Shown: positions 15,498-23,584 of the stretch, piece by piece
Layout of the letters: each line of letters starts with the position of its first letter
Position numbering within the stretch: position 1 is the first letter of the stretch
Assembly: GCA_937894585.1 (NCBI GenBank)
Contig: CALBGO010000063.1
Coordinates: 1-25,232, forward strand
Length of the DNA: 25,232 nt
Source: an uncultured Eubacterium sp.
GTDB lineage: Bacteria; Bacillota; Clostridia; Peptostreptococcales; Anaerovoracaceae
Direction of reading: 5' to 3'
The notes under the pieces: model-generated
Told to the model about the DNA's origin: nothing
Seen by the model: only the letters and a program-made list of their open reading frames with translations
The model's database searches: none
Translations under genes and position numbers: made by a program

Positions 15498-15929
15498 ATG
15501 AAAATTCTGGTGATTAACGGTCCGAATATCAATATGCTGGGCATTCGCGAACCGAAGCTGTACGGAACGGCTACCTACCGGGATTTGATTGATTTTGTAA
15601 AAGCGGCGGCTTCTCGGATGGGAGTGGAAGCCGCTTTTTTTCAATCCAATCATGAAGGTGCCATTGTAGATGCTATTCAGGAGGCTTACGGAAAATTTGA
15701 CGGAATTGTCATCAATCCGGCGGCTTATACCCATACCAGCGTGGCGATTTTAGACGCGCTGAAGGCGGTGGGGATTCCTGCGGTGGAGGTTCATATTTCC
15801 GATGTATCTCAGAGAGAGGATTTTCGGCAGATTTCTTATGTGCGGCAGGCGGCGGTCGCAACGATTATGGGGAAAGGCTTTGCAGGCTATGCAGAGGCGA
15901 TGGAGGTGCTCTGTGGCAGAAAGGAATAG
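15498..15929 (+). CDS. aroQ: Type II 3-dehydroquinate dehydratase
   Basis: A 143-residue small dodecameric dehydratase converting 3-dehydroquinate to 3-dehydroshikimate. Family motifs are NGPNINMLGIREPKLYG with the mobile-loop Arg and Tyr, FQSNHEGAIVDAIQEA, INPAAYTHTSVAILDAL with the catalytic His, and EVHISDVSQREDFRQISY. Length is normal for the family. The ATG directly follows the aroE-aroK stop. It supplies the remaining step, so the operon encodes the whole trunk pathway. Its last bases may overlap a possible GTG start of the next gene, indicating that the operon continues. Confidence 0.95.
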   Translation: MKILVINGPNINMLGIREPKLYGTATYRDLIDFVKAAASRMGVEAAFFQSNHEGAIVDAIQEAYGKFDGIVINPAAYTHTSVAILDALKAVGIPAVEVHISDVSQREDFRQISYVRQAAVATIMGKGFAGYAEAMEVLCGRKE

Positions 15930-15957
15930 GGGAAATAAAGCCGGAAAAGGAAAGTTT

Positions 15958-17142
15958 ATGCTGAAACAGGCGGCAGGGATTCTTGGTGCGATGCTTGTCG
16001 GCGGTGCGTTAGGTGCTGTTATTGCGTTTTATGCTTTCGGAGAAGGGGGCTCAGGCTGGGGCGGTATTGCGGTTATGGTTTTGTCTGTTTTCATCTCCTT
16101 CTTTTTACATATCATTCTTCATGAAGGGGGACATCTGGTATGCGGTCTTCTGTCCGGCTACCGCTTTGTGTCTTACAGGGCAGGCAGTATCATCTGGGTG
16201 AAGCAGGGCAAACAGATTGTCAGAAAGAAGTTCAGTATCCCGGGAACCGGCGGCCAGTGTCTGTTAGATCCGCCGGAGCCTGAAGAGGACGGAAGTTTTC
16301 CAAGTCTTTTATACAATCTGGGCGGAGGACTTTCCAACCTGCTGTTCTGTGCTGCCGCGATTTTGGTGCTGGCAGTGTGGGGGGAAAGAGGCAGTCTACT
16401 CACGGCGGCACTGGTACCTTTTATTGTATTCGGAATCTATCTTGGTGCAGCGAATCTGATACCGCTGAAAATCGGCGGTATTGCCAACGACGGCTATAAC
16501 ATCAGAACATTTCGGGCAGATCGGGAAAGCGCCTGGGCTTTCTGGGTGCAGCTCCGAATTAATAAACTGCAGCAGACAGACGGTATGCGTCTTTCAGAAA
16601 TGCCGGAGGAATATTTTGCAGTACCGGAAGATGTTGCAGCGCCGAAGGCTGGTCAGGAAGACGCTGCGGGAGGAACCCCCGCAGAAAAGGATACCGATGG
16701 GACAGGAAAGGAAGCTGCGGGTGCAGACTCGCTTAAAGTGGGAAATCCTCTCGTTGATGCAGCCCGCATTCTGAAACTTCAGCGGATGATAGACGAAAAG
16801 CACTTTGAAGAGGCGGATCTATACGGCAGACAGCTTTTGAAATCTCAAAAGCTTCTGGGACTGTATCGAAATATGATTTCCCAGGAACTTCTGTTTCTGG
16901 AGCTGACAGGTCCCTGCAGGGAAGAAGAAGTTGAGAGGCTTTACAGTCCGGCGCTTAAAAAGTATTTTAAGACGGTCAGCTGCTATCCGGGCGTTCATCG
17001 TGTGATGTACGCTTATGCAGTCCGGTATTCCCATGATGAAGCACAGGCGGAAAAAGAGAAAAAAGCCTTTGAAAAAGCGGTGAAAAATTATCCGTCACCG
17101 GGAGAGATCCGGACGGAACAAGAACTGATGGAGGTCATCTGA
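15958..17142 (+). CDS. M50-like membrane zinc metallopeptidase with cytoplasmic tail
   Basis: A 394-residue protein with the zinc motif HEGGH at residues 55-59 inside a hydrophobic helix (FFLHIILHEGGHLVCGLLSG) and, after two further hydrophobic segments, NLIPLKIGGIANDGYNI, which fits the third-ligand Asp region of site-2-protease-like enzymes. Residues about 225-262 are a low-complexity Ala/Glu/Gly/Asp linker, and the last 130 residues are helical and soluble. It would act in the plasma membrane. The substrate is unknown; regulated intramembrane proteolysis or membrane maintenance are options. AGGA lies 6 bases before this ATG. An in-frame GTG at 15913, with GGAGG 6 bases upstream, is an equally good start and would add a basic N terminus of 15 residues. 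Same direction as the aro genes. Confidence 0.8.
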   Translation: MLKQAAGILGAMLVGGALGAVIAFYAFGEGGSGWGGIAVMVLSVFISFFLHIILHEGGHLVCGLLSGYRFVSYRAGSIIWVKQGKQIVRKKFSIPGTGGQCLLDPPEPEEDGSFPSLLYNLGGGLSNLLFCAAAILVLAVWGERGSLLTAALVPFIVFGIYLGAANLIPLKIGGIANDGYNIRTFRADRESAWAFWVQLRINKLQQTDGMRLSEMPEEYFAVPEDVAAPKAGQEDAAGGTPAEKDTDGTGKEAAGADSLKVGNPLVDAARILKLQRMIDEKHFEEADLYGRQLLKSQKLLGLYRNMISQELLFLELTGPCREEEVERLYSPALKKYFKTVSCYPGVHRVMYAYAVRYSHDEAQAEKEKKAFEKAVKNYPSPGEIRTEQELMEVI

Positions 17143-17143
17143 T

Positions 17144-17494
17144 ATGAAAATCTATTGTTATCCGAAATGTACAACCTGTAAGAAAGCTTTGAAATGGCTG
17201 GACGAAAGAGGCATTTCCTACGAGCTTACAGATATCAGCAGGGAAAATCCCACGGAAGAGCAGCTGCGGCAGTGGTATGCCAAAAGCGGTCTGCCGCTGA
17301 AAAAGTTTTTTAACACCAGCGGTATGATTTACAAGAATATGGGTTTATCCAAAAAGCTGCCGGAGATGTCGGAAGATGAACAGCTGGCGCTTTTAGCCAC
17401 AGACGGTATGCTGGTAAAGCGTCCATTGGTAATAGACGATAATTTTGTATTGACAGGTTTTAGAGAGGCTGACTGGGAACAAAAAATGCTGTAA
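17144..17494 (+). CDS. Spx/ArsC-family thioredoxin-fold protein
   Basis: A 116-residue ArsC-like protein with a CTTC redox motif at residues 9-12 (YPKCTTCKKALKWLDERG), DISRENPTEEQL, the FFNTSGMIYKNMGL segment and KRPLVIDDN near the C terminus. This matches the Spx/MgsR/YffB group of small thioredoxin-fold proteins. Members either bind the RNA polymerase alpha subunit as redox-sensing regulators or act as glutathione/arsenate-type reductases. The polymerase-contact residues cannot be judged by eye, so the exact role is open. The ATG lies one base after the stop of the M50-like gene, with GGAGG about 10 bases upstream, implying co-transcription with it. Confidence 0.88.
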   Translation: MKIYCYPKCTTCKKALKWLDERGISYELTDISRENPTEEQLRQWYAKSGLPLKKFFNTSGMIYKNMGLSKKLPEMSEDEQLALLATDGMLVKRPLVIDDNFVLTGFREADWEQKML

Positions 17495-17543
17495 AACAGG
17501 TTGCCTGCGCTGCGCGGGAGATCATGCAAAAAAGGTAACGGCG

Positions 17544-17657
17544 GTGCGGGAAAATCGTGAAGACAGAATGCAGAAAGAGAGGGTGCGGAAATGGATGGTG
17601 AATTCGGCAATCGAAAAACTGACCGAGCCGGAAATGAAGCTGATCAGAGAGGGGTGA
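17544..17657 (+). CDS. Possible 37-residue basic small protein
   Basis: A GTG-initiated short ORF (start VRENREDRMQKERVRKW, end TEPEMKLIREG) with an AAGG element about 9 bases upstream. It is highly charged and probably helical, with no membrane segment and no recognised family. It ends 4 bases before the start of the ATPase gene, so translation could couple to it. The reading frame stays open upstream into the end of the Spx-like gene but without another good start. A chance ORF is a fair alternative. Confidence 0.3.
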   Translation: MRENREDRMQKERVRKWMVNSAIEKLTEPEMKLIREG

Positions 17658-17661
17658 AGCG

Positions 17662-18516
17662 GTGACTGTATATCTGAGCCAGTTTTTGCTGCCGGGTATC
17701 CATCGAGAGGAGTCTTTTTTTGACAACTTACAGAGAACCTGTTATACGAACTTCTATCCCTTCGGGGTTTTTCCGCCTAAAGAACTGGATCACCTGTCTT
17801 TCGAGCCGATTACAATTTTTTACGGCAGCAACGGTTCGGGAAAAACCACACTGCTTAATGTGATTGCAGAAACCATCGGCGCGGAGCGGAGTACGCCTTT
17901 TAACAAGAGCAGCTTTTTCGGAGATTTTACGGACAGGTGCCAGCCGGTCTGGGATTCTTTCTATCAGGACAGCACCGTAATTACCAGCGATGATGTTTTC
18001 GATTATATTTTCGATCTGCGCGCATTAAACGAGGGTGTGGATACAAAGCGGGACCGGCTTCTTGACGAATATATGGATCTGAAGACTTCACACTTTCAGC
18101 TGCGCTCACTTGCGGATTATGAGCATCTGAAAAAGGTCAACAGTGCAAGGCGGCATACGGGCAGTGAGTTCGTGCGCAGGAATCTTCCGAAGAATGTGCC
18201 GGAACGCTCCAACGGGGAAAGCGCCTTTTTGTATTTCACCAATAAAATAGAGGGAAATCAGATTTATCTTCTGGATGAGCCGGAAAACAGTCTGTCGGCA
18301 GAGTATCAGCAGGAGCTTCTCTGCTTTATCGAGGACTCGGCAAGGTTTTATAATTGCCAGTTTATCATTGCGACTCATTCGCCTTTTATTCTAGCGGCAA
18401 AATATGCAAAAATTTACGATCTCGACAGTGTGCCGGTGACGGTGAAAAAATGGACGGAGCTTGCCAATGTGCGCAGGTATTTTGACTTCTTTATGGAAAG
18501 AAGAGACGAGTTCTGA
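17662..18516 (+). CDS. ABC/AAA-type ATPase, single domain
   Basis: A 284-residue soluble ATPase with Walker A GSNGSGKTT (residues about 55-63), an ABC-like signature ERSNGESAFLYF (about 185-195), Walker B IYLLDEPENSLS (about 203-213) and the switch-His motif IIATHSPFIL. Its order and the short N-terminal beta-rich segment (ending FEPITIFYG) match the stand-alone predicted ATPases of the AAA_15/AAA_21 type, related to RecF/SMC-like head domains but without a coiled coil. No membrane partner is encoded beside it, so it is not an obvious transporter subunit. The start is GTG with AGGGGTGAAG directly upstream. In this position it may be a housekeeping ATPase of unknown role; no nuclease partner such as an OLD or Toprim domain is seen. 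Confidence 0.85.
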   Translation: MTVYLSQFLLPGIHREESFFDNLQRTCYTNFYPFGVFPPKELDHLSFEPITIFYGSNGSGKTTLLNVIAETIGAERSTPFNKSSFFGDFTDRCQPVWDSFYQDSTVITSDDVFDYIFDLRALNEGVDTKRDRLLDEYMDLKTSHFQLRSLADYEHLKKVNSARRHTGSEFVRRNLPKNVPERSNGESAFLYFTNKIEGNQIYLLDEPENSLSAEYQQELLCFIEDSARFYNCQFIIATHSPFILAAKYAKIYDLDSVPVTVKKWTELANVRRYFDFFMERRDEF

Positions 18517-18552
18517 CAGAAAATAAAGTTATGAGAAAGGGAAGTGTAACGG

Positions 18553-19131
18553 ATGAAGAGAAAGAGAAAAACAGCATTATGGATATTGACGGCAGCTGCG
18601 GCGGTGAGCGCTGCGGCTGCTTACGGATTCGACATTAATCCGCCTGTTATGAATGTAGCAGGCTCTTTTGCCGTGATTGCCGCCGCGGCAATCTGCGGAA
18701 AGCTTATTAAAATTCCGGACGGACTGTTTTATACCGTCCTTTTATTTATATTTTTCGCATCGCCTGTAGGCTCGGTGCTGGATCTGTACCGGCTGTGGGA
18801 CCCTTATGACAAAATCGTGCATCTGGCAAGCGGAATGCTTCTTGGGGCGGCAGGCTTTGCGCTTGCCGTATGGCTCTTTGAGAAAATCGGTGTTTCGGCA
18901 GAGAAGGGGATTCTTGTTATTGTCCTGATTACTTTTCTGGCATCTTCCGCAGGCGCGGGAATCTGGGAGATTTTTGAATTCACGGCGGACAAAATTGCAG
19001 GCGGCGGTATGCAGAGAGGTATGGTAGATACCCTGACGGATATGATAGCAGGTAATATAGGAGGCCTTTTCTACAGCGCATTTGCGTATAGGAAGATTCG
19101 GAGAAGGCGATATGGTGGTGCAGAGCATTGA
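18553..19131 (+). CDS. DUF2238/YjdF-like integral membrane protein
   Basis: A 192-residue protein with a basic N terminus (MKRKRK) and about five hydrophobic segments. Conserved polar motifs typical of the DUF2238 family sit between them: YDKIVHLASGMLLG, AGIWEIFEFTADKIAGG and DTLTDMIAGNIGG, with His, Glu and Asp residues near the membrane face. The biochemical role of this family is not established. AAGGGAAG precedes the ATG. It is the last gene of the co-directional run begun at aroF, after a gap of 36 bases; I see no terminator after it. Confidence 0.75.
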   Translation: MKRKRKTALWILTAAAAVSAAAAYGFDINPPVMNVAGSFAVIAAAAICGKLIKIPDGLFYTVLLFIFFASPVGSVLDLYRLWDPYDKIVHLASGMLLGAAGFALAVWLFEKIGVSAEKGILVIVLITFLASSAGAGIWEIFEFTADKIAGGGMQRGMVDTLTDMIAGNIGGLFYSAFAYRKIRRRRYGGAEH

Positions 19132-19136
19132 AGCAT

Positions 19137-19309
19137 ATGAGTGACAGCAGCTGAAAGATTTAGAGTTTAAGCTGTATCTGTACAAGGCATTTCGGGAAGC
19201 TGAAGAATATAATAAACTGTATCCGGAAACTTATACAATGGAAGAGTTTGAACAGAGGCTGGAGGACTATGCCAATGAACTGCAGAGAAGAAAAGAAACT
19301 GATTTATGA
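19137..19309 (+). pseudogene. Frameshifted remnant of a small antitoxin-like gene
   Basis: An ATG at 19137 gives only MSDSS before a stop. The frame that opens at 19145 encodes LKDLEFKLYLYKAFREAEEY and continues to a stop at 19307 (tail EEFEQRLEDYANELQRRKE). The two parts would join into one protein of about 57 residues with a single frameshift near 19150. The acidic, helical composition resembles small type II antitoxins, which is an impression only. No toxin partner is adjacent. Its 3' end meets the minus-strand membrane protein tail to tail. Confidence 0.4.
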
Positions 19310-19822
19310 AGAATGCATCGGCATTTGCCCTTGAGTCACATCAAAAAGCCTACCTTTCGGAGGAAATACAGAGCAGACTGCAAAGCACAGAATCAGAAGG
19401 ATCAGGGTGATATCTGAGCCGATTCTGACAGCAGGTCCTGCAGGCAGAGGCAGGATCATCAGCAGGTAGGACAGACCGAAGCTGACGGCAACGGAAAGAA
19501 AAAAGAGAAAAATATCTGCTAAAAGGAAGTTTCTGCCGCACAGAGCCGTATAAGCGAAGAACCCAAAGATAATCAGCGCCATGCCGGCAAGAACACCCAG
19601 AAGCTTAGATAAAATAAAGTTCTCCATGAACCGGCCGTACCGGACATATTCATTGAGCATCCAGAGAAGATAAGGAGTCAGCAGAAGTTTCAAATGTTCG
19701 AAAATGCTTTCGTTTGTGGGTGCGATGAGAGTGACGAGAAAACTTCTGCCCGACCATTCATAAGTAAAGTGCAGCAGACAGCCAATTACTGCTGTGAAAA
19801 TCATGCCGTAAATTTCAATCAT
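19304..19822 (-). CDS. Conserved integral membrane protein (DUF6512-like)
   Basis: A 172-residue protein with five predicted membrane helices. The start is MIEIYGMIFTAVIGCLLHFTYEWSG followed by LVTLIAPTNESIFEHLKLLLTPYLLW. The HFxYEWSG and APxNESxxEHLKL blocks are characteristic of a family I believe is DUF6512, of unknown function. The C-terminal 25 residues are polar (PPKGRLFDVTQGQMP). The ATG is preceded by GAGGTGG about 6 bases away on the minus strand. It is transcribed against the neighbouring genes, and an inverted repeat at 19841-19854 lies just upstream. Confidence 0.75.
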   Translation of the reverse strand: MIEIYGMIFTAVIGCLLHFTYEWSGRSFLVTLIAPTNESIFEHLKLLLTPYLLWMLNEYVRYGRFMENFILSKLLGVLAGMALIIFGFFAYTALCGRNFLLADIFLFFLSVAVSFGLSYLLMILPLPAGPAVRIGSDITLILLILCFAVCSVFPPKGRLFDVTQGQMPMHSS

Positions 19823-19840
19823 ACAACCACCTCGGTATTT

Positions 19841-19854
19841 TACTGATGTCAGTA
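19841..19854. promoter_or_regulatory. Inverted-repeat operator candidate
   Basis: TACTGA and TCAGTA are separated by 2 bases, 19-32 bases upstream of the minus-strand membrane protein start, in the region where its promoter or 5' leader must lie. The 6-bp arms and 2-base centre have the look of a dimeric TetR-like operator. No matching regulator is encoded nearby. Confidence 0.4.
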
Positions 19855-20010
19855 TATGAGAAAGGCGTCCGGTTGTTGCATGGACTTATAAAGTCAGCGG
19901 AATCTTCGTTAAACACATTCTAAATTAAATAACCGGGTAAAATGATTGATGAAATTTCGATAATCAAACTTTCGCATGGTTTGTAGCAGTTCCATGCAGT
20001 CATTTTATTT

Positions 20011-20057
20011 ATATAAAAAAACCTGCTAACAAAAGTCAAGTACTTTTGAGCAGGTTT
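20011..20057 (-). terminator. Two-part hairpin terminator oriented to the minus strand
   Basis: AAACCTGCT (20019-20027) pairs with AGCAGGTTT (20049-20057), and inside it CAAAAGT (20030-20036) pairs with ACTTTTG (20042-20048). On the minus strand the stem is followed by T7 and an AT-rich run, a strong terminator; on the plus strand only TTT follows. No minus-strand gene is left upstream of it. The rest of 19862-20218 is AT-rich, with no ORF or clear promoter that I can support. Confidence 0.65.
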
Positions 20058-20218
20058 AAAAAATATTTCATTAATCTATTTTAGTGTACAACAAATAAGC
20101 CTTTTAATTTTAACTACAATTTGTTAAACTAATATCAATGGAAAAGAGGTATCTCAATATTTTAACAATTCCTCACATTCGTGAGTTTATAGCGTATAAA
20201 TTAAGAAAGGAACGATCA

Positions 20219-23218
20219 ATGAAACAAGGGAAAAAGAAACATTTGTGGCGATCTATTTCTATCACACTGATTCTAAGTTTGGTCTTTACATCGATACCGG
20301 CTATGGCTTTTGCAGCAGAATCAGAAAACGGAGTGGAAACTGAGCAGACACAAGGCGCATCAAAAGAATTGGATGATGTAACCAAAGATGATGTGATCGA
20401 GGAAGAGTCATCAGAATATGTTACTGCTTTTGATCTCGGAGGAGGCCAAAAGGCAAAAGTTATTTCCGGTTATCCGGTTCGTTATGAAGATGAAAACTGA
20501 CAGATGAAAGAAGTTGATCCATCTCTTTCTCCTGTCACAGATACGAATACGACAGAGCAGGGAGTATCGCTTACAGGGTACGCTTATGAAAATGAGGCGG
20601 GAGAGTTTAAGCAGTATCTTCCTGATGCAATGTCAGAGAATTCACCGGTAAGAATGGAATATGGTGATTATGCGATTACGATGACACCGACAGGTTATTT
20701 GAATGGACTTTTGAATCGAGATAAAAAAGTTCAGTGTGATGAAGAAGAGTTTATGGATCTGTATGGTGAAGTGAAGAAAAAGAAAGTTAAGGCGATTTAT
20801 GAAAGTATAGATGATAGTGCTTTTTTGGAATATACATCTCTGCACGATGGTTTGAAAGAGAGCATTATTCTGAATGAGAAACCAAAGAAAAATGAGTTTA
20901 GTTACAAGCTGACATTAACCGGTTTGGCTGCGGAGGTCAAAGAAGATGGCAGTATTGTTTTTTGTGATAAGATAAGTGGTGAAATTGTCGCATCTATGGA
21001 AGCACCATTTATGAATGATGCCAGCGGAGAGGCATATTCTGAGGATATTACATGCAAATTGAAAAAGAGAGGAAATTCCGATCAATATACGCTGACCTTG
21101 ACCGTAGATGAAAGCTACCTTGCCGATGAAAACAGACAATACCCGGTTGCGATTGACCCGACAGCTACATGGGTAGGCACGGCTAAAATCCATGACGCAT
21201 ATATTGTTAGTTCATCACCAAACTATAATTATTACCAGTCAGACACAAGGATTATGCCATCAGGTTGCGGTTCCGGCGGAAGCAAGTATCGTACTTGTAT
21301 CAATGTAATTGGTGTACGCAGTGAACTGCTTGATTGCAATATTACCAGCGCATATTTTGATATTTATGAAACGGCAAACGGAAATGCCAATAAGGCTGTA
21401 AGAATTTACAAAATTTTGGAAGAGTGGGCGCCTTCAAAGGTTACATGGAATACTTGTCCGGATTTTGGAACTGCAGCAAGCTATCTTGACGAAAACTTCA
21501 GTACAGGTACTACTAATAAAAAAATGCGTTTTGATGTTACCGCATGGGTGGAAGGTATTGCTGCCGGTGGAAGTAACAGAGGCATCATGCTGAAGAATAA
21601 GACGGAGACAAGCACGACATATACCGAGTTTTACGGAAGCCGAACCAGCGCCACCAGTTACAGACCGAAGTTGATCGTGACATATACGGAGGATAAACCG
21701 ACTACAGCAACCAGTGTAACTGCATCTAAAAGCGGATATAATGTAGGCGAGTCTATTTCAGTAAGTTGGGAAGGAATCAAAGCCAATAATTTGGACCATA
21801 TTGAATATCGTGTTGCAAGGTATGATGCGGACGGAACTCTTTTGGATGATTATTATGTTCCATATACCAGATTAACTTCCGCAAAATCTTCAGGCACCGC
21901 AACGATTCCAAACAGCAGTAGTTTCCCACAGGGAAGGTATGGCATATATATTCGGGGTGTCAGTGCGTCGGGTGTGAACGGCACAGGAAAAAGAAGCCCG
22001 ATTGTAACAATTTCCAAGGATAAACCAACAACGCCGACCAGCGTTTCTTTCTCACCGAATCCATGTCCGGAAGGGCATAAGATTACAGCAAGTTGGTCGG
22101 GACTTGTGGCAGGAGAACTGAAATCCATACAATACAGGGTGGCATCTTATGATGATGAATGGAATCAAGTAAAATATGCTTATGTGCCATATACTACGCT
22201 GTCAGTTAGTCTAGCCAGTTCCGGCAGTGTAGTTCTTCCAGGCAGCGATACCTGGGAAACAGGTAACTATAAAGTATTTATTAGAGGTGTCAGTGCTGCA
22301 GGTGTAACCGGTACAGGCAAGGGCAGCTCTGTAGTAATTGAGGAAAATGGAGAACCAACGATTGATACACTAAGTGTTTCGATTGGGGGAACTTCTGATG
22401 CATCAGGTTATGTGAAACCGGGAAATGTTACCGTAACAGCAGATAAAATCTTTGATGAAGATGTGATTACCGCTTCTGATCTGAGTTATAGTTTATACGG
22501 ACCGAATGACAGTCAGGTTGGAGTCAGCTTATCTTCAAGCACAGTACATTCTAATTCAGATGGATCTTATCGGGTTTCATTTTCTATTCCGCAAAGTGCG
22601 GTTTCTGCATCAGGAACATATACTTTATACTTTTGGGTATTTGATAAAGCGGGAAATCTGGGATATATCAGCAAGAGTTTTAATATCGATGCGACAGCTC
22701 CGACAGGAAGCATTCATGTAACAGATGTTCCTTATGGAAATGAAACTGCTGAAATTACTTCTCTGGCAAAAATCACAGCAAGCGTGAATGATGCGCATAG
22801 CGGTATTGCATCCAGCGCATTGTCCATCTATAAAGGGACAAAGGATAATCCCGGCGAGAAGGTGAAGGACCTTTATACAAACAGCAGCATCAAGAAAATT
22901 GTGGATTTTGATGCGGAAGCCTATGAGAACGGCAGTTATTGTCTGAAGCTTACGATAGAAGATAAAGTCGGAAACACTGAGACTGTATGGCATGACATTA
23001 CAATCGCAAAGCCGATGGAAAAGCCAATCGTTGGCGTGAAGATGGACAGTGGAAGTAAAGAACTTTCGGTATCTTGGGGTTTTCAACAGGAAAAACAGGA
23101 TCTTGCATATATTCAGTACAATTTGGATGACAGCAGCAACTGGATAGATGTAAAAGTTACTGATAAATTGAAAGGAACTTTTACAGTCGCTTTAGATGAG
23201 CAGATGACAGGAACCCAT
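20219..23218 (+). pseudogene. Secreted DNRLRE/RHS-type surface protein, interrupted and truncated
   Basis: The ATG at 20219 follows AAGGA and encodes a signal peptide (MKQGKKKHLWRSISITLILS, cleavage after AMAFA). The frame meets TGA at 20498-20500 inside YEDEN-stop-QMKEVDP and then continues in the same frame to about 23218; a Gly GGA codon mutated to TGA fits the local pattern. The second part has an N-terminal region with NRQYPVAIDPTATW, a DNRLRE-type adhesion domain (residues about 220-395 of that part), two tandem modules of about 109 residues (each opening DKPTT, DNA 21692-22018 and 22019-22345) and Ig-like domains. The usual RHS repeats and C-terminal toxin are absent: homology stops abruptly near 23218 at foreign sequence. 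Probably the dead front half of a large cell-wall or polymorphic-toxin protein. Confidence 0.75.
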
Positions 23219-23319
23219 TGCCATAATGAGATCCTCCTTCAGTGCGGTACCTACATTGTACCATGATTTTTCGTATAAGGAATTCTCATTTTGACTTGTA
23301 CTATTTATATTCTAGCACC
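23219..23319 (-). mobile_element. About 100-bp scar resembling the 5' end of an insertion-sequence gene
   Basis: Between the broken RHS-type gene and the ABC stub lies sequence belonging to neither. Read on the minus strand it has an extended -10 (TGGTACAAT, -10 box at 23255-23260), GGAGG at 23233-23237 and an ATG at 23222-23224 with 8-base spacing, then ends at the RHS junction after one codon. This is what would be left if a transposase gene had been deleted together with the 3' end of the RHS-type gene. No terminal inverted repeat could be identified with certainty. Confidence 0.4.
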
Positions 23320-23580
23320 AGAGGGTATAATCTTTCCGGGGGACAACGTCAGCGTTTAATGATTGCCAGAGCATTGTTGAAGGACGCACCGATTATTATT
23401 TTTGATGAACCGACATCGGCTTTAGATGAAGATACAGCACGAATTATCTTTGATACAATTAAGAATTTAAAAGATAAGACTGTTATAGTTATTACACATA
23501 AAAAAAGTCTTATGGAGATTGGAGACTACATATATAGAATAAATAACAAGAAAATTAGCATAATGGAAAATAGAGGTTGA
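23320..23580 (+). pseudogene. C-terminal stub of an ABC transporter ATPase
   Basis: About 87 codons with the ABC signature LSGGQRQRLMIARALLKD, Walker B IIIFDEPTSALD, the D-loop and the switch His in VIVITHKK, then a short end (ISIMENRG). The Walker A motif and any membrane domain are missing. Homology begins at RGYNLSGG, and the in-frame sequence upstream is the scar, so this is a 5' deletion. The wording of the motifs suggests an export-type (MsbA/peptidase-like) transporter half. It cannot hydrolyse ATP alone. Only 4 bases separate its stop from the aminotransferase gene, so they were one operon. Confidence 0.85.
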
Positions 23581-23584
23581 TAGA

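Noticed and set aside
20498..20500. In-frame TGA in the RHS-type gene as selenocysteine or recoding
   Set aside because: The position fits a Gly codon (GGA to TGA), no SECIS-like hairpin was seen directly after it, and the gene is also truncated at its 3' end, so a nonsense mutation is simpler.
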